Positions 1 to 5,180 of a stretch of DNA of 5,530 bases are shown here, piece after piece. Origin of the DNA: Rhodothermia bacterium (GTDB taxonomy: Bacteria; Bacteroidota; Rhodothermia; Balneolales; Natronogracilivirgulaceae). The position numbers were made by a program, and so were the translations under genes. How positions within the stretch are numbered: position 1 is the first letter of the stretch; the number at the start of each line of letters is the position of its first letter. The notes below the pieces were generated by a model that saw only the letters and a program-made list of their open reading frames with translations, made no database searches and was not told the origin of the DNA. The stretch spans positions 1 to 5,530 of the forward strand of contig SKUI01000002.1 of the NCBI GenBank assembly GCA_007122185.1, in the 5' to 3' direction.

Positions 1-35
1 ACGGCCGGACGTCCACCCGGACCGCGGGCGCAGCC

Positions 36-1721
36 TCACCCGTCCGTCACGCATCCGGTTGATGCCGACGAAACATTGCGCAGGTATTTCAGGAGGGTGC
101 CTTTGGTGGCCTTGTAGGGCGGCGCCTTCCACTCTTTGCGACGGCTCGCAATCTCATCCTCGCTCACATCCACATCCAGTCGGTTGGTTTCGGCATCGAT
201 CGTAACCGTGTCCCCGTCGCGAACCAGGGCGATCACACCGCCTTCCTGCGCTTCGGGTGTGATATGCCCGACCACGAATCCATGCGTGCCACCCGAAAAT
301 CGTCCATCCGTAATGAGCGCCACTTGTTTGCCGAGCCCGGCGCCCATGATGGCCGATGTGACCGAGAGCATCTCCCTCATTCCGGGTCCGCCCTTCGGAC
401 CCTCATAGCGTATGATCACCACGTCGCCTGCCTTGACCCTGCCTTCGTTGATGCCCTTGAGGCACTCCTCCTCGGAATCAAACACGCGCGCGGTTCCCTG
501 GAACCGGGTCCCCTCCTTTCCGGTAATCTTGGCCACGGCCCCCTCTTCGGCGAGGTTGCCATATAATATGGAGAGGTGTCCGGTTTTCTTGACGGGATTG
601 GAGAGCGGGGCGATGATGGTCTGCCCCTCCTTCAGTGCGGGAAGCTCCTCCAGGTTCTGTTCGAGCGTTTTTCCGGTAACGGTAAGGCAGTCGCCGTGCA
701 GAAACCCTTCGCGGAGCAGCAGCTTCTGCACCGCCGGCACTCCGCCGACATCGTAGAGATCCTCCATCACGTACTTTCCGCTGGGTTTCAGGTCGGCCAG
801 GAACGGGGTCTTGCCGGATATGCGCTGGAAGTCGTCGATGGTCAGTTCCACCCCGGACGCGTGCGCCATGGCCAGCAGGTGCAGGACGGCATTGGTGGAT
901 CCGCCCAGGGCAATGACCACGGTGATCGCGTTTTCGAAGGATTTGCGCGTCAGGATCTTGTCCGGCGTGATGTCCCGTTCCAGAAGCAGCTTCATGGCTG
1001 CGCCGGCCCGACCGCACTCCTCGCGCTTGTCGTCGGAGGTAGCGGGGATGGATGAGCTGTAGGGCAGGCTGAGGCCGAGCGTCTCAATGGCCGAGGCCAT
1101 GGTGTTGGCCGTGTACATGCCCCCGCAGGCACCGGCGCCCGGACACGCATTCTTCAGCACGTTATCCAGCCCCTCTTCATCGATCTGCTTTGTCACATAT
1201 TGTCCCCAGGCCTCAAACGCCGATACCACATCCAGTTTCCGGCTGGACAGGCTGCCCGGACGGATGGTGCCGCCGTAGACCATGATGGAGGGCCGGTTCA
1301 GCCGGGCCATGGCCATGACCGATCCGGGCATGTTCTTGTCGCACCCGGGCAGGGCGATCACTCCGTCGTACCACTGGGCGGCCACGACCGTCTCAATGGA
1401 GTCGGCGATGATGTCGCGGGACTGCAGCGAGTACTTCATGCCGGTCGTCCCCATCGAGATACCGTCACTGACGCCGATGGTATGGAATACGAACCCGATC
1501 ATGGACTCTTGCTGTACGCCGTCCCTTACCAGCGCCGCCAGTTCGTTCAGATGCATGTTGCACGGGTTGCCATCCCATCCCATGCTGGCAATGCCGATCT
1601 GGGGTTTGTCAAAATCCTCCCGCTTCAATCCCGTTGCATAAAGCATGGCCTGTGAACCGACCTGTGAACGCACCTGCGTAAGGCGCCGGCTATATTTGTT
1701 CAATGACGTCATATCTTCCAT
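36..1721 (-). CDS. ilvD: Dihydroxy-acid dehydratase (EC 4.2.1.9)
   Basis: IlvD dehydrates 2,3-dihydroxy-isovalerate and 2,3-dihydroxy-3-methylvalerate to the 2-keto acids, the step before transamination in valine and isoleucine synthesis; it is a cytosolic Fe-S enzyme. The 561-residue product carries the IlvD/Edd family landmarks: PCN with Cys54, CDKNMPG with Cys127 and Lys129, [12 protein letters not shown] with Cys199, and [12 protein letters not shown] near 470-481 with the serine expected to act as base. The three cysteines fit the [2Fe-2S] type; length fits the shorter bacterial enzymes (E. coli has 616). The frame is open 49 codons further upstream (to 1868), but family homology starts at about [10 protein letters not shown], and an AGGA at 1731-1734 lies 9 bases before the ATG at 1721, so that start was chosen; ATG at 1712 is the alternative. 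It is divergent from ilvB and reads toward the left edge. Sugar-acid dehydratase or Edd is unlikely given the ilv context. Confidence 0.95.
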   Translation of the reverse strand: MEDMTSLNKYSRRLTQVRSQVGSQAMLYATGLKREDFDKPQIGIASMGWDGNPCNMHLNELAALVRDGVQQESMIGFVFHTIGVSDGISMGTTGMKYSLQSRDIIADSIETVVAAQWYDGVIALPGCDKNMPGSVMAMARLNRPSIMVYGGTIRPGSLSSRKLDVVSAFEAWGQYVTKQIDEEGLDNVLKNACPGAGACGGMYTANTMASAIETLGLSLPYSSSIPATSDDKREECGRAGAAMKLLLERDITPDKILTRKSFENAITVVIALGGSTNAVLHLLAMAHASGVELTIDDFQRISGKTPFLADLKPSGKYVMEDLYDVGGVPAVQKLLLREGFLHGDCLTVTGKTLEQNLEELPALKEGQTIIAPLSNPVKKTGHLSILYGNLAEEGAVAKITGKEGTRFQGTARVFDSEEECLKGINEGRVKAGDVVIIRYEGPKGGPGMREMLSVTSAIMGAGLGKQVALITDGRFSGGTHGFVVGHITPEAQEGGVIALVRDGDTVTIDAETNRLDVDVSEDEIASRRKEWKAPPYKATKGTLLKYLRNVSSASTGCVTDG

Positions 1722-1750
1722 TATTACAGTTCCTATTCCCGGCGGCAGTC

Positions 1751-1765
1751 CCCGCAGCACGCGGG
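1751..1765 (-). promoter_or_regulatory. Small hairpin in the ilvD 5' region
   Basis: CCCGC and GCGGG form a perfect 5-bp stem with a 5-base loop, about 30 bases upstream of the chosen ilvD start. The same central arm (CCGC on the plus strand, 1752-1755) can pair instead with GCGG at 1742-1745, so two mutually exclusive hairpins are possible. Stems this short occur by chance in GC-rich sequence; function is unknown. Confidence 0.25.
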
Positions 1766-2056
1766 ATTCAATATTTTGCCCGTCCGCACCATGCCATGCT
1801 ACCACATTCACGGCTTTTTCACAACATAAAAATTGACCGGTCGCAGACGAATTTTTGATGAATATCATAAAAGAGATATGACCGATGCCGGATTAAAAAC
1901 AAAACAGACATGCATGCTGCCAAAACAGTATTTATGAAATTTCAGCAGATTTTATACAAAAAGCGCTTCCAAAGCTGCTGTGATTTATGTCTCTAACCCC
2001 TCATTACCTTATTATTTTAGTATATAAATTGCTTAATGATTAATTAATAAACACAA

Positions 2057-2071
2057 AAAACAGCCTGTTTT
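2057..2071. promoter_or_regulatory. Operator-like 15-bp palindrome
   Basis: AAAACAG and CTGTTTT form a perfect 7-bp inverted repeat around a single central C. It lies about 32 bp upstream of the TTG element of the ilvB promoter, between the divergent ilv genes, which is a sensible place for a dimeric regulator to bind. The regulator cannot be named: the half-sites are in the reverse order from a LexA box (CTGT-N8-ACAG). Part of the symmetry comes from A- and T-runs in an AT-rich region, so chance is possible. Confidence 0.35.
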
Positions 2072-2102
2072 GATTTTTTTTATTTTTTTCCTGCTTTTCC
2101 TG

Positions 2103-2132
2103 TTGACATAAGGAATAAAATCATTAGCTTTG
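2103..2132 (+). promoter_or_regulatory. Bacteroidetes-type promoter of the ilvBNC cluster
   Basis: TTG at 2103-2105 (inside TTGACA) is followed after 19 bases by TAGCTTTG at 2125-2132. This is an exact match to the TTG / TAnnTTTG elements known for the primary sigma factor of Bacteroides and Flavobacterium, with a spacing in the usual range. T-rich DNA lies just upstream. The expected transcription start is about 2135-2138, giving an ilvB leader of about 445 bases. Under the sigma-70 reading, TTGACA has no good -10 box at 17 bases, which favours the Bacteroidetes-type reading. Confidence 0.75.
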
Positions 2133-2139
2133 TCAGGAA

Positions 2140-2172
2140 ATGCAGTACGCAAGTATCGAGTACACACAGTGA
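2140..2172 (+). CDS. Possible 10-codon upstream ORF
   Basis: An ATG at 2140, only a few bases after the predicted transcription start, opens a 10-codon frame (MQYASIEYTQ) ending in a TGA at 2170-2172. This stop overlaps the ATG of the branched-chain leader frame as TGATG, a common arrangement for translational coupling. The frame is so short and so close to the RNA 5' end that it may be fortuitous. Confidence 0.2.
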   Translation: MQYASIEYTQ

Positions 2173-2354
2173 TGAAACGAAATCAATCAGTTGCAAAAGC
2201 ACTTCTTCTTCCGGGGCCGACAGCCACGGTGGAAATGGTTCCGTCTTACATCACGGCGGGAATATCTTCCGTCACCCCTTCCTCCGTACTCAGAATTTCT
2301 CTTGTCAGCGGCATTATTATTCTAATTATTGACCTACTAATTGGCATTCTATAA
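2172..2354 (+). CDS. Candidate Ile/Leu-rich leader peptide of ilvBNC
   Basis: This is a 60-codon frame in the transcribed leader of ilvB, ending in TAA at 2352-2354. Its C-terminal stretch (codons at 2310-2351) reads GIIILIIDLLIGIL: 7 Ile and 4 Leu in 14 codons, all Ile as ATT and all Leu as CTA. ilvB prefers ATC and contains no in-frame CTA, so the run uses codons that are rare or minor here, as in the E. coli leu leader, where CUA is a control codon. The start context (ACACAG-TG-ATGAAAC) resembles that of ilvB (ACACAG-ATGAAAC). ATG 2235 is an alternative start giving 39 codons. I infer a sensing peptide for branched-chain aminoacyl-tRNA supply. A real small hydrophobic membrane peptide is the alternative; the first 40 codons show no recognisable feature. 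Confidence 0.6.
   Translation: MKRNQSVAKALLLPGPTATVEMVPSYITAGISSVTPSSVLRISLVSGIIILIIDLLIGIL
2225..2273 (+). repeat. Tandem imperfect repeat with hairpin potential
   Basis: Two units, 2225-2245 and 2252-2273, align with 17 matches over 22 columns; both begin CACGG and end TTCCGTC. The ACGG and CCGT blocks, in order 2226-2229, 2241-2244, 2253-2256 and 2269-2272, can pair as neighbours 1:2, 2:3 or 3:4, with 4-bp cores. They lie inside the candidate leader peptide frame, upstream of its Ile/Leu codons. Stems are short and the function is unproven. Confidence 0.35.
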
Positions 2355-2372
2355 TACATCGCCAGAGGTCAA
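2329..2372 (+). promoter_or_regulatory. Leader hairpin 2:3 overlapping the Ile/Leu codons
   Basis: TTGACCT at 2329-2335, within the Ile/Leu codon run, pairs perfectly with AGGTCAA at 2366-2372. A 5-base bulge follows, then TTGGC at 2341-2345 pairs with GCCAG at 2361-2365 (one G-U), leaving a 15-base loop. The result is a 12-bp stem that continuous translation or a ribosome stalled on the run would disrupt. It is mutually exclusive with the downstream 10-bp stem using 2362-2371. I read it as one of two alternative leader folds. Confidence 0.55.
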
Positions 2373-2404
2373 CCCGCATCCCGTCTTTTTTTAGAATACA
2401 TCGC
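2353..2404 (+). repeat. Direct repeat AATACATCGC (two copies)
   Basis: The 10-mer occurs at 2353-2362, overlapping the leader peptide stop codon, and at 2395-2404, just after the T7 tract; the copies start 42 bases apart. It could provide alternative pairing or a binding site, but nothing here assigns a role. Confidence 0.4.
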
Positions 2405-2434
2405 TGAATCCGGAAACAAGGTAATGACCTCTGG
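2362..2434 (+). promoter_or_regulatory. Competing 10-bp stem 3:4 in the ilvB leader
   Basis: CCAGAGGTCA at 2362-2371 and TGACCTCTGG at 2425-2434 are a perfect 10-bp inverted repeat enclosing 53 bases, including a T7 tract at 2386-2392. Its left arm is shared with the 2:3 hairpin, so only one can form. The T-tract is 13 bases beyond the 2:3 stem, too far for a standard intrinsic terminator. An outer pairing of GGCGGGA (2255-2261) with TCCCGTC (2379-2385, one G-U) would abut the T-tract and could enclose 2:3, but it spans a loop of over 110 bases. Confidence 0.5.
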
Positions 2435-2498
2435 GAAACCGGACTGTACACCAAAATCCCAAACCGTCATTAACCATGAATCATCCATACCTTGAAAA

Positions 2499-2540
2499 CC
2501 ATACGCAAACGCCCAGGGCATGTGTCTGTTTTTCGTATGG
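2499..2540 (+). promoter_or_regulatory. Hairpin upstream of the ilvB start
   Basis: CCATACG at 2499-2505 and CGTATGG at 2534-2540 form a perfect 7-bp stem, extended after one mismatch by three A-T pairs. A second CCATAC at 2485-2490 could compete for the same right arm. The hairpin ends 41 bases before the ilvB ATG and would bury the alternative starts TTG 2492 (adjacent) and ATG 2537, which supports the later start for ilvB. Confidence 0.35.
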
Positions 2541-2581
2541 ATATTCCATCTGACCTGCCCCAAAACAACGGAATCACACAG

Positions 2582-4426
2582 ATGAAACACTCCGAGACAA
2601 CTCCAAAGACTGCATCCTCAACGATCACAAAAACATCTGCCGTCAATGGCTCCGCCAAAGCCGCCAATGGCACCGCAACCAGGGTATCCGACGATGCCGC
2701 TGTCACGGTGAAGAAAGAGCTCAACGGCGGTGAAATTCTTATCCAGAGTCTCCTGGACCAAGGTGTCGACACCATTTTCGGTTATCCCGGTGGCGTGGTA
2801 CTTGGCGTTTATGACTCGCTTTTCAAGACACCGGAACTGCGTCACATCCTGGTGCGGCACGAACAAGGCGGGACGCATATGGCCGACGGCTACGCACGAG
2901 CCACCGGCAAGCCCGGCGTAATCCTGGCTACATCGGGACCCGGTGCCACAAACACCGTCACCGGCATCACCACAGCCATGATGGACTCTATCCCGATGGT
3001 CGTGCTCACCGGGCAGGTACCATCCACCCTCATCGGCAACGATGCCTTCCAGGAAGCCGACATCATCGGCATGACCCGCCCGATCACCAAGCACAGCTTC
3101 CTGGTGACCAGGGTCGAGGACCTGGCCGACGCCATCCGCGATGCCTTCTACATTGCCACATCCGGCCGGCCCGGACCGGTGCTCATCGATCTGCCCAAAG
3201 ACATGCTCTTTGCCAAGGCCGAATATGAAAAACGGACACCGCAGGTATCCATGAGAGGATATCAGCCGCAGACAAAAGGCCATTCGGAGCAAATACGCAA
3301 AGCTGCCGAGCTGATCAACGTATCCAGCAAACCCTTGCTCTACGTCGGCGGAGGCGCCGTGATGGGCGATGCCTGCAAGGAAGTTATAGAGATCGCGCGG
3401 AAATGCCGTATCCCGGTCACCACCACCCTCATGGGACTCGGTGCTTTTCCCGAAAGCGACCCGCTCTCGGTCGGAATGCTCGGAATGCACGGCACCTGGT
3501 ACGCCAACATGGCCATCCAGAAATGCGATGTGCTGATTGCCGTGGGCGCACGGTTTGACGACCGCGTGACAGGCCGTGTGGACGCCTTTTCGCCCCATTC
3601 CCGCAAGATCCACATCGACATCGACCCCTCCTGCATCAACAAGAACGTGACTGTGGAAGTGCCTCTGGTCGGACATGTCAAGGAGATCCTCACCGAACTC
3701 AGCAAACAGGTTGGACAGGTGGATACGGCCGACTGGCTTTCCACCATCGACCAGTGGCGCAAAGAACATCCCCTGCGCTACGAGCCGCGCGACAATGAGA
3801 TCGCCCCGCAGTTCATGATCCAGGAGATCTCCCGCGTCACCAAAGGCGAGGCGATCATCTCCACCGACGTTGGACAGCATCAGATGTGGGCGGCACAGTA
3901 TTACCAGTATAACAATCCCAAGTCGTGGATCTCCTCCGGCGGACTCGGCACCATGGGCTTCGGCTTCCCGGCTGCCATTGGCGCCGCTGTGGCCCGTCCC
4001 GACCGCGACGTCTGGTGCATTGCCGGTGACGGCGGCTTCCAGATGACCTCCATGGAGCTGACCACCGCCGTGGCCTACAACATCCCGGTCAAGATTGCCA
4101 TCATGAACAACGGTTATCTCGGCATGGTGCGCCAGTGGCAGGAGATGTTCTACGGCGGACGCTATTCCCACTCATTCCTGGAGGAAAGCAACCCCGATTT
4201 CGTGAAAATGGCCGAGGCCTATGGCGCGGTCGGGTTCCGGGCCGATACTGTGGATGAACTCCGCGACGTGCTGGAACAGGCGCACGCCATCAAAGACCGC
4301 CCGGTGGTCATGGACATCCGGGTAAGCAAGGAAGAGTGCGTCTACCCGATGATCCCCCCCGGCGCGGCCGTCGACGAACAGATCGACTCGCCCATCCCGG
4401 TGAAACCTGTGAAACCCGCGAAATAA
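2582..4426 (+). CDS. ilvB: Acetolactate synthase, large catalytic subunit (EC 2.2.1.6)
   Basis: IlvB condenses two pyruvates to 2-acetolactate, or pyruvate with 2-ketobutyrate to 2-aceto-2-hydroxybutyrate, using ThDP, Mg2+ and structural FAD. In the 614-residue product the N-terminal ThDP domain starts near residue 46 ([10 protein letters not shown]), with the catalytic Glu94 in [19 protein letters not shown]; the central FAD domain is about 235-375; the C-terminal domain holds the ThDP/Mg motif GDGG (482) to MNN (508-510) and [17 protein letters not shown] with Trp519. The first 45 residues are a Thr/Ser/Ala/Lys-rich extension without family homology. ATG 2582 was chosen because its context resembles that of the leader frame; the frame is open to TTG 2492 and ATG 2537, but those overlap a leader hairpin. 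No Shine-Dalgarno sequence is visible. It is first in the ilvBNC cluster and probably under the leader's control. Family assignment is firm; the start is less so. Confidence 0.96.
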   Translation: MKHSETTPKTASSTITKTSAVNGSAKAANGTATRVSDDAAVTVKKELNGGEILIQSLLDQGVDTIFGYPGGVVLGVYDSLFKTPELRHILVRHEQGGTHMADGYARATGKPGVILATSGPGATNTVTGITTAMMDSIPMVVLTGQVPSTLIGNDAFQEADIIGMTRPITKHSFLVTRVEDLADAIRDAFYIATSGRPGPVLIDLPKDMLFAKAEYEKRTPQVSMRGYQPQTKGHSEQIRKAAELINVSSKPLLYVGGGAVMGDACKEVIEIARKCRIPVTTTLMGLGAFPESDPLSVGMLGMHGTWYANMAIQKCDVLIAVGARFDDRVTGRVDAFSPHSRKIHIDIDPSCINKNVTVEVPLVGHVKEILTELSKQVGQVDTADWLSTIDQWRKEHPLRYEPRDNEIAPQFMIQEISRVTKGEAIISTDVGQHQMWAAQYYQYNNPKSWISSGGLGTMGFGFPAAIGAAVARPDRDVWCIAGDGGFQMTSMELTTAVAYNIPVKIAIMNNGYLGMVRQWQEMFYGGRYSHSFLEESNPDFVKMAEAYGAVGFRADTVDELRDVLEQAHAIKDRPVVMDIRVSKEECVYPMIPPGAAVDEQIDSPIPVKPVKPAK

Positions 4427-4559
4427 CCGCATGGACACCACTGCGAAACGGTACGCATCCACCCATACATCCAAACAGTAGACACAGACTCAAACACTGA
4501 CACAGTTCCGAATCCCGCAACAACCATCCCCCCACCCGTACAACAGCAAAATCCAAACG
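4427..4559 (+). other. ilvB-ilvN intergenic leader, C/A-rich
   Basis: This 133-base gap has no promoter match, hairpin or terminator that I can support. It is rich in C and A and poor in G (six G in the last 59 bases), with no Shine-Dalgarno sequence before ilvN. It probably serves as an unstructured ribosome-loading region within a polycistronic mRNA. Confidence 0.5.
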
Positions 4560-5072
4560 ATGACAGCAGCAGCCAAAAAAGAACGGAAGCACACCATTTC
4601 GATGAAGGTCAATCACAACTTCAACGCCCTGGCCCGCATTGCCGGCCTTTTTACCGGGCGCGGGTTCAATATTGACAGCATCAGCATCGGCGAGGCCGAG
4701 GAACCCACCATGGCCAGCTGCACCATCACCACCCACGGCGATGAGCGCATCATCGACCAGATCATCCTTCAGCTGGACAAGCTGGTGGATGTGGTCAGCG
4801 TCGAGGATCTGACGTTCCTGCCTCACGTGGAACGCGAACTGGCCCTGATCAAGATCGCGTCCACCAAGGAGAAACAGACCGAGATCATCCAGGTGGCCAA
4901 TGTGTTCCGTGCCAAAGTCATCGATATCAGTCCCGAAAGCCTGACCATCGAGATCACCGGGCGAAAGGACAAGGTGGATGCGGCTATCGGCATGTTCGAA
5001 CCGTTCGGAATCCTTCAGGTGGCGCGCACCGGATCGGTAGCCATGAAACGCGAATATCAACCCAGGGACTGA
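4560..5072 (+). CDS. ilvN: Acetolactate synthase, small regulatory subunit
   Basis: The small subunit binds IlvB, stimulates it, and usually carries feedback inhibition by valine. The 170-residue product has an N-terminal ACT domain (about 11-85: HTISMKV, then LARIAGLFTGRGFNIDSISIG, then QLDKLVDVVSVEDL), followed by the HVERELALIKI junction and the ALS small-subunit C-terminal domain to about 160. Length is typical. Aligned with E. coli IlvH, the valine-site residues Asn11 and Gly14 correspond to His19 and Asn22 (in VNHNFNAL), while Asn29 corresponds to Asn37 and is kept. In IlvH, change of Gly14 is associated with valine resistance, so reduced or altered feedback is a reasonable inference, not shown. 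The gene lies between ilvB and ilvC, presumably in one operon; ATG 4560 is the first in-frame start and has no Shine-Dalgarno sequence. The symbol ilvH is equally used for this family. Confidence 0.93.
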   Translation: MTAAAKKERKHTISMKVNHNFNALARIAGLFTGRGFNIDSISIGEAEEPTMASCTITTHGDERIIDQIILQLDKLVDVVSVEDLTFLPHVERELALIKIASTKEKQTEIIQVANVFRAKVIDISPESLTIEITGRKDKVDAAIGMFEPFGILQVARTGSVAMKREYQPRD

Positions 5073-5180
5073 CCGCCGTCCACCATTGCCCAAAACAGCT
5101 TCTATCCACCAGAATCGACTTTTTTATACAACAACACCCAACTTCACACAAACCCTAATCCAAATTTTCAACCCTGCAAA
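5073..5180 (+). other. ilvN-ilvC intergenic leader, G-depleted
   Basis: The 108-base gap contains a run of 58 bases (5118-5175) without a single G, with one T6 tract at about 5120. No inverted repeat precedes that tract, so it is not called a terminator, and no TAnnTTTG promoter is seen. The sequence next to the ilvC start is A-rich (CTGCAAA-ATG) with no Shine-Dalgarno sequence, consistent with FCB-group initiation regions. Confidence 0.5.

Larger units (their letters stand above)
1722..2102. other. AT-rich divergent upstream region of ilvD and ilvBNC
   Basis: No gene is supported here. The part up to 1868 is an in-frame upstream extension of the ilvD frame without family homology, and is probably 5' untranslated sequence. 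From about 1869 the DNA becomes strongly AT-rich, in contrast to the GC-rich genes. It must hold the ilvD promoter, but I found no clear match to TTG-N19-TAnnTTTG or to the sigma-70 consensus on the minus strand. T-tracts (T8-A-T7 at 2074-2089) lie directly upstream of the ilvB promoter and could act as an UP-like or curved element. Confidence 0.6.

Noticed and set aside
1722..1868. N-terminal extension of IlvD to ATG 1868
   Set aside because: The 49 extra residues lack IlvD homology, and an AGGA lies 9 bases before ATG 1721.
1961..1968. AAGCGCTT palindrome and nearby CAGCAG/CTGCTG pair (1943-1980)
   Set aside because: The palindrome is only 8 bp and the outer repeat 6 bp; too short to separate from chance.
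2039..2048. ATTAATTAAT palindrome
   Set aside because: Palindromes made only of A and T are expected in such AT-rich sequence.
2373..2392. Classical intrinsic terminator at the T7 tract in the leader
   Set aside because: No GC-rich hairpin ends directly before the T-run; only a long-range 7-bp pairing reaches it, so it was left inside the alternative-stem entry rather than called.
2136..2581. T-box riboswitch controlling ilvB
   Set aside because: No T-box sequence resembling AGGGTGGNACCGCG and no specifier-loop layout is visible; the Ile/Leu codon run explains the leader better.
2492..2581. ilvB start at TTG 2492 or ATG 2537
   Set aside because: The added residues show no family homology and overlap a leader hairpin; ATG 2582 shares its context with the leader frame start. 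The earlier starts remain possible.
2618..4171. Open frame of about 517 codons on the minus strand opposite ilvB
   Set aside because: Its translation is Gly/His/Asp/Val-rich with no family signature and mirrors the GC-rich codons of ilvB, whose motifs on the plus strand are unmistakable.
4308..5093. Open frame of about 261 codons on the minus strand across ilvN
   Set aside because: It covers the end of ilvB, the gap and ilvN in antisense; it has no recognisable domain and composition expected of a shadow frame.
5101..5130. Terminator between ilvN and ilvC at the T6 tract
   Set aside because: No inverted repeat precedes the T-run, and termination here would separate ilvC from its cluster.
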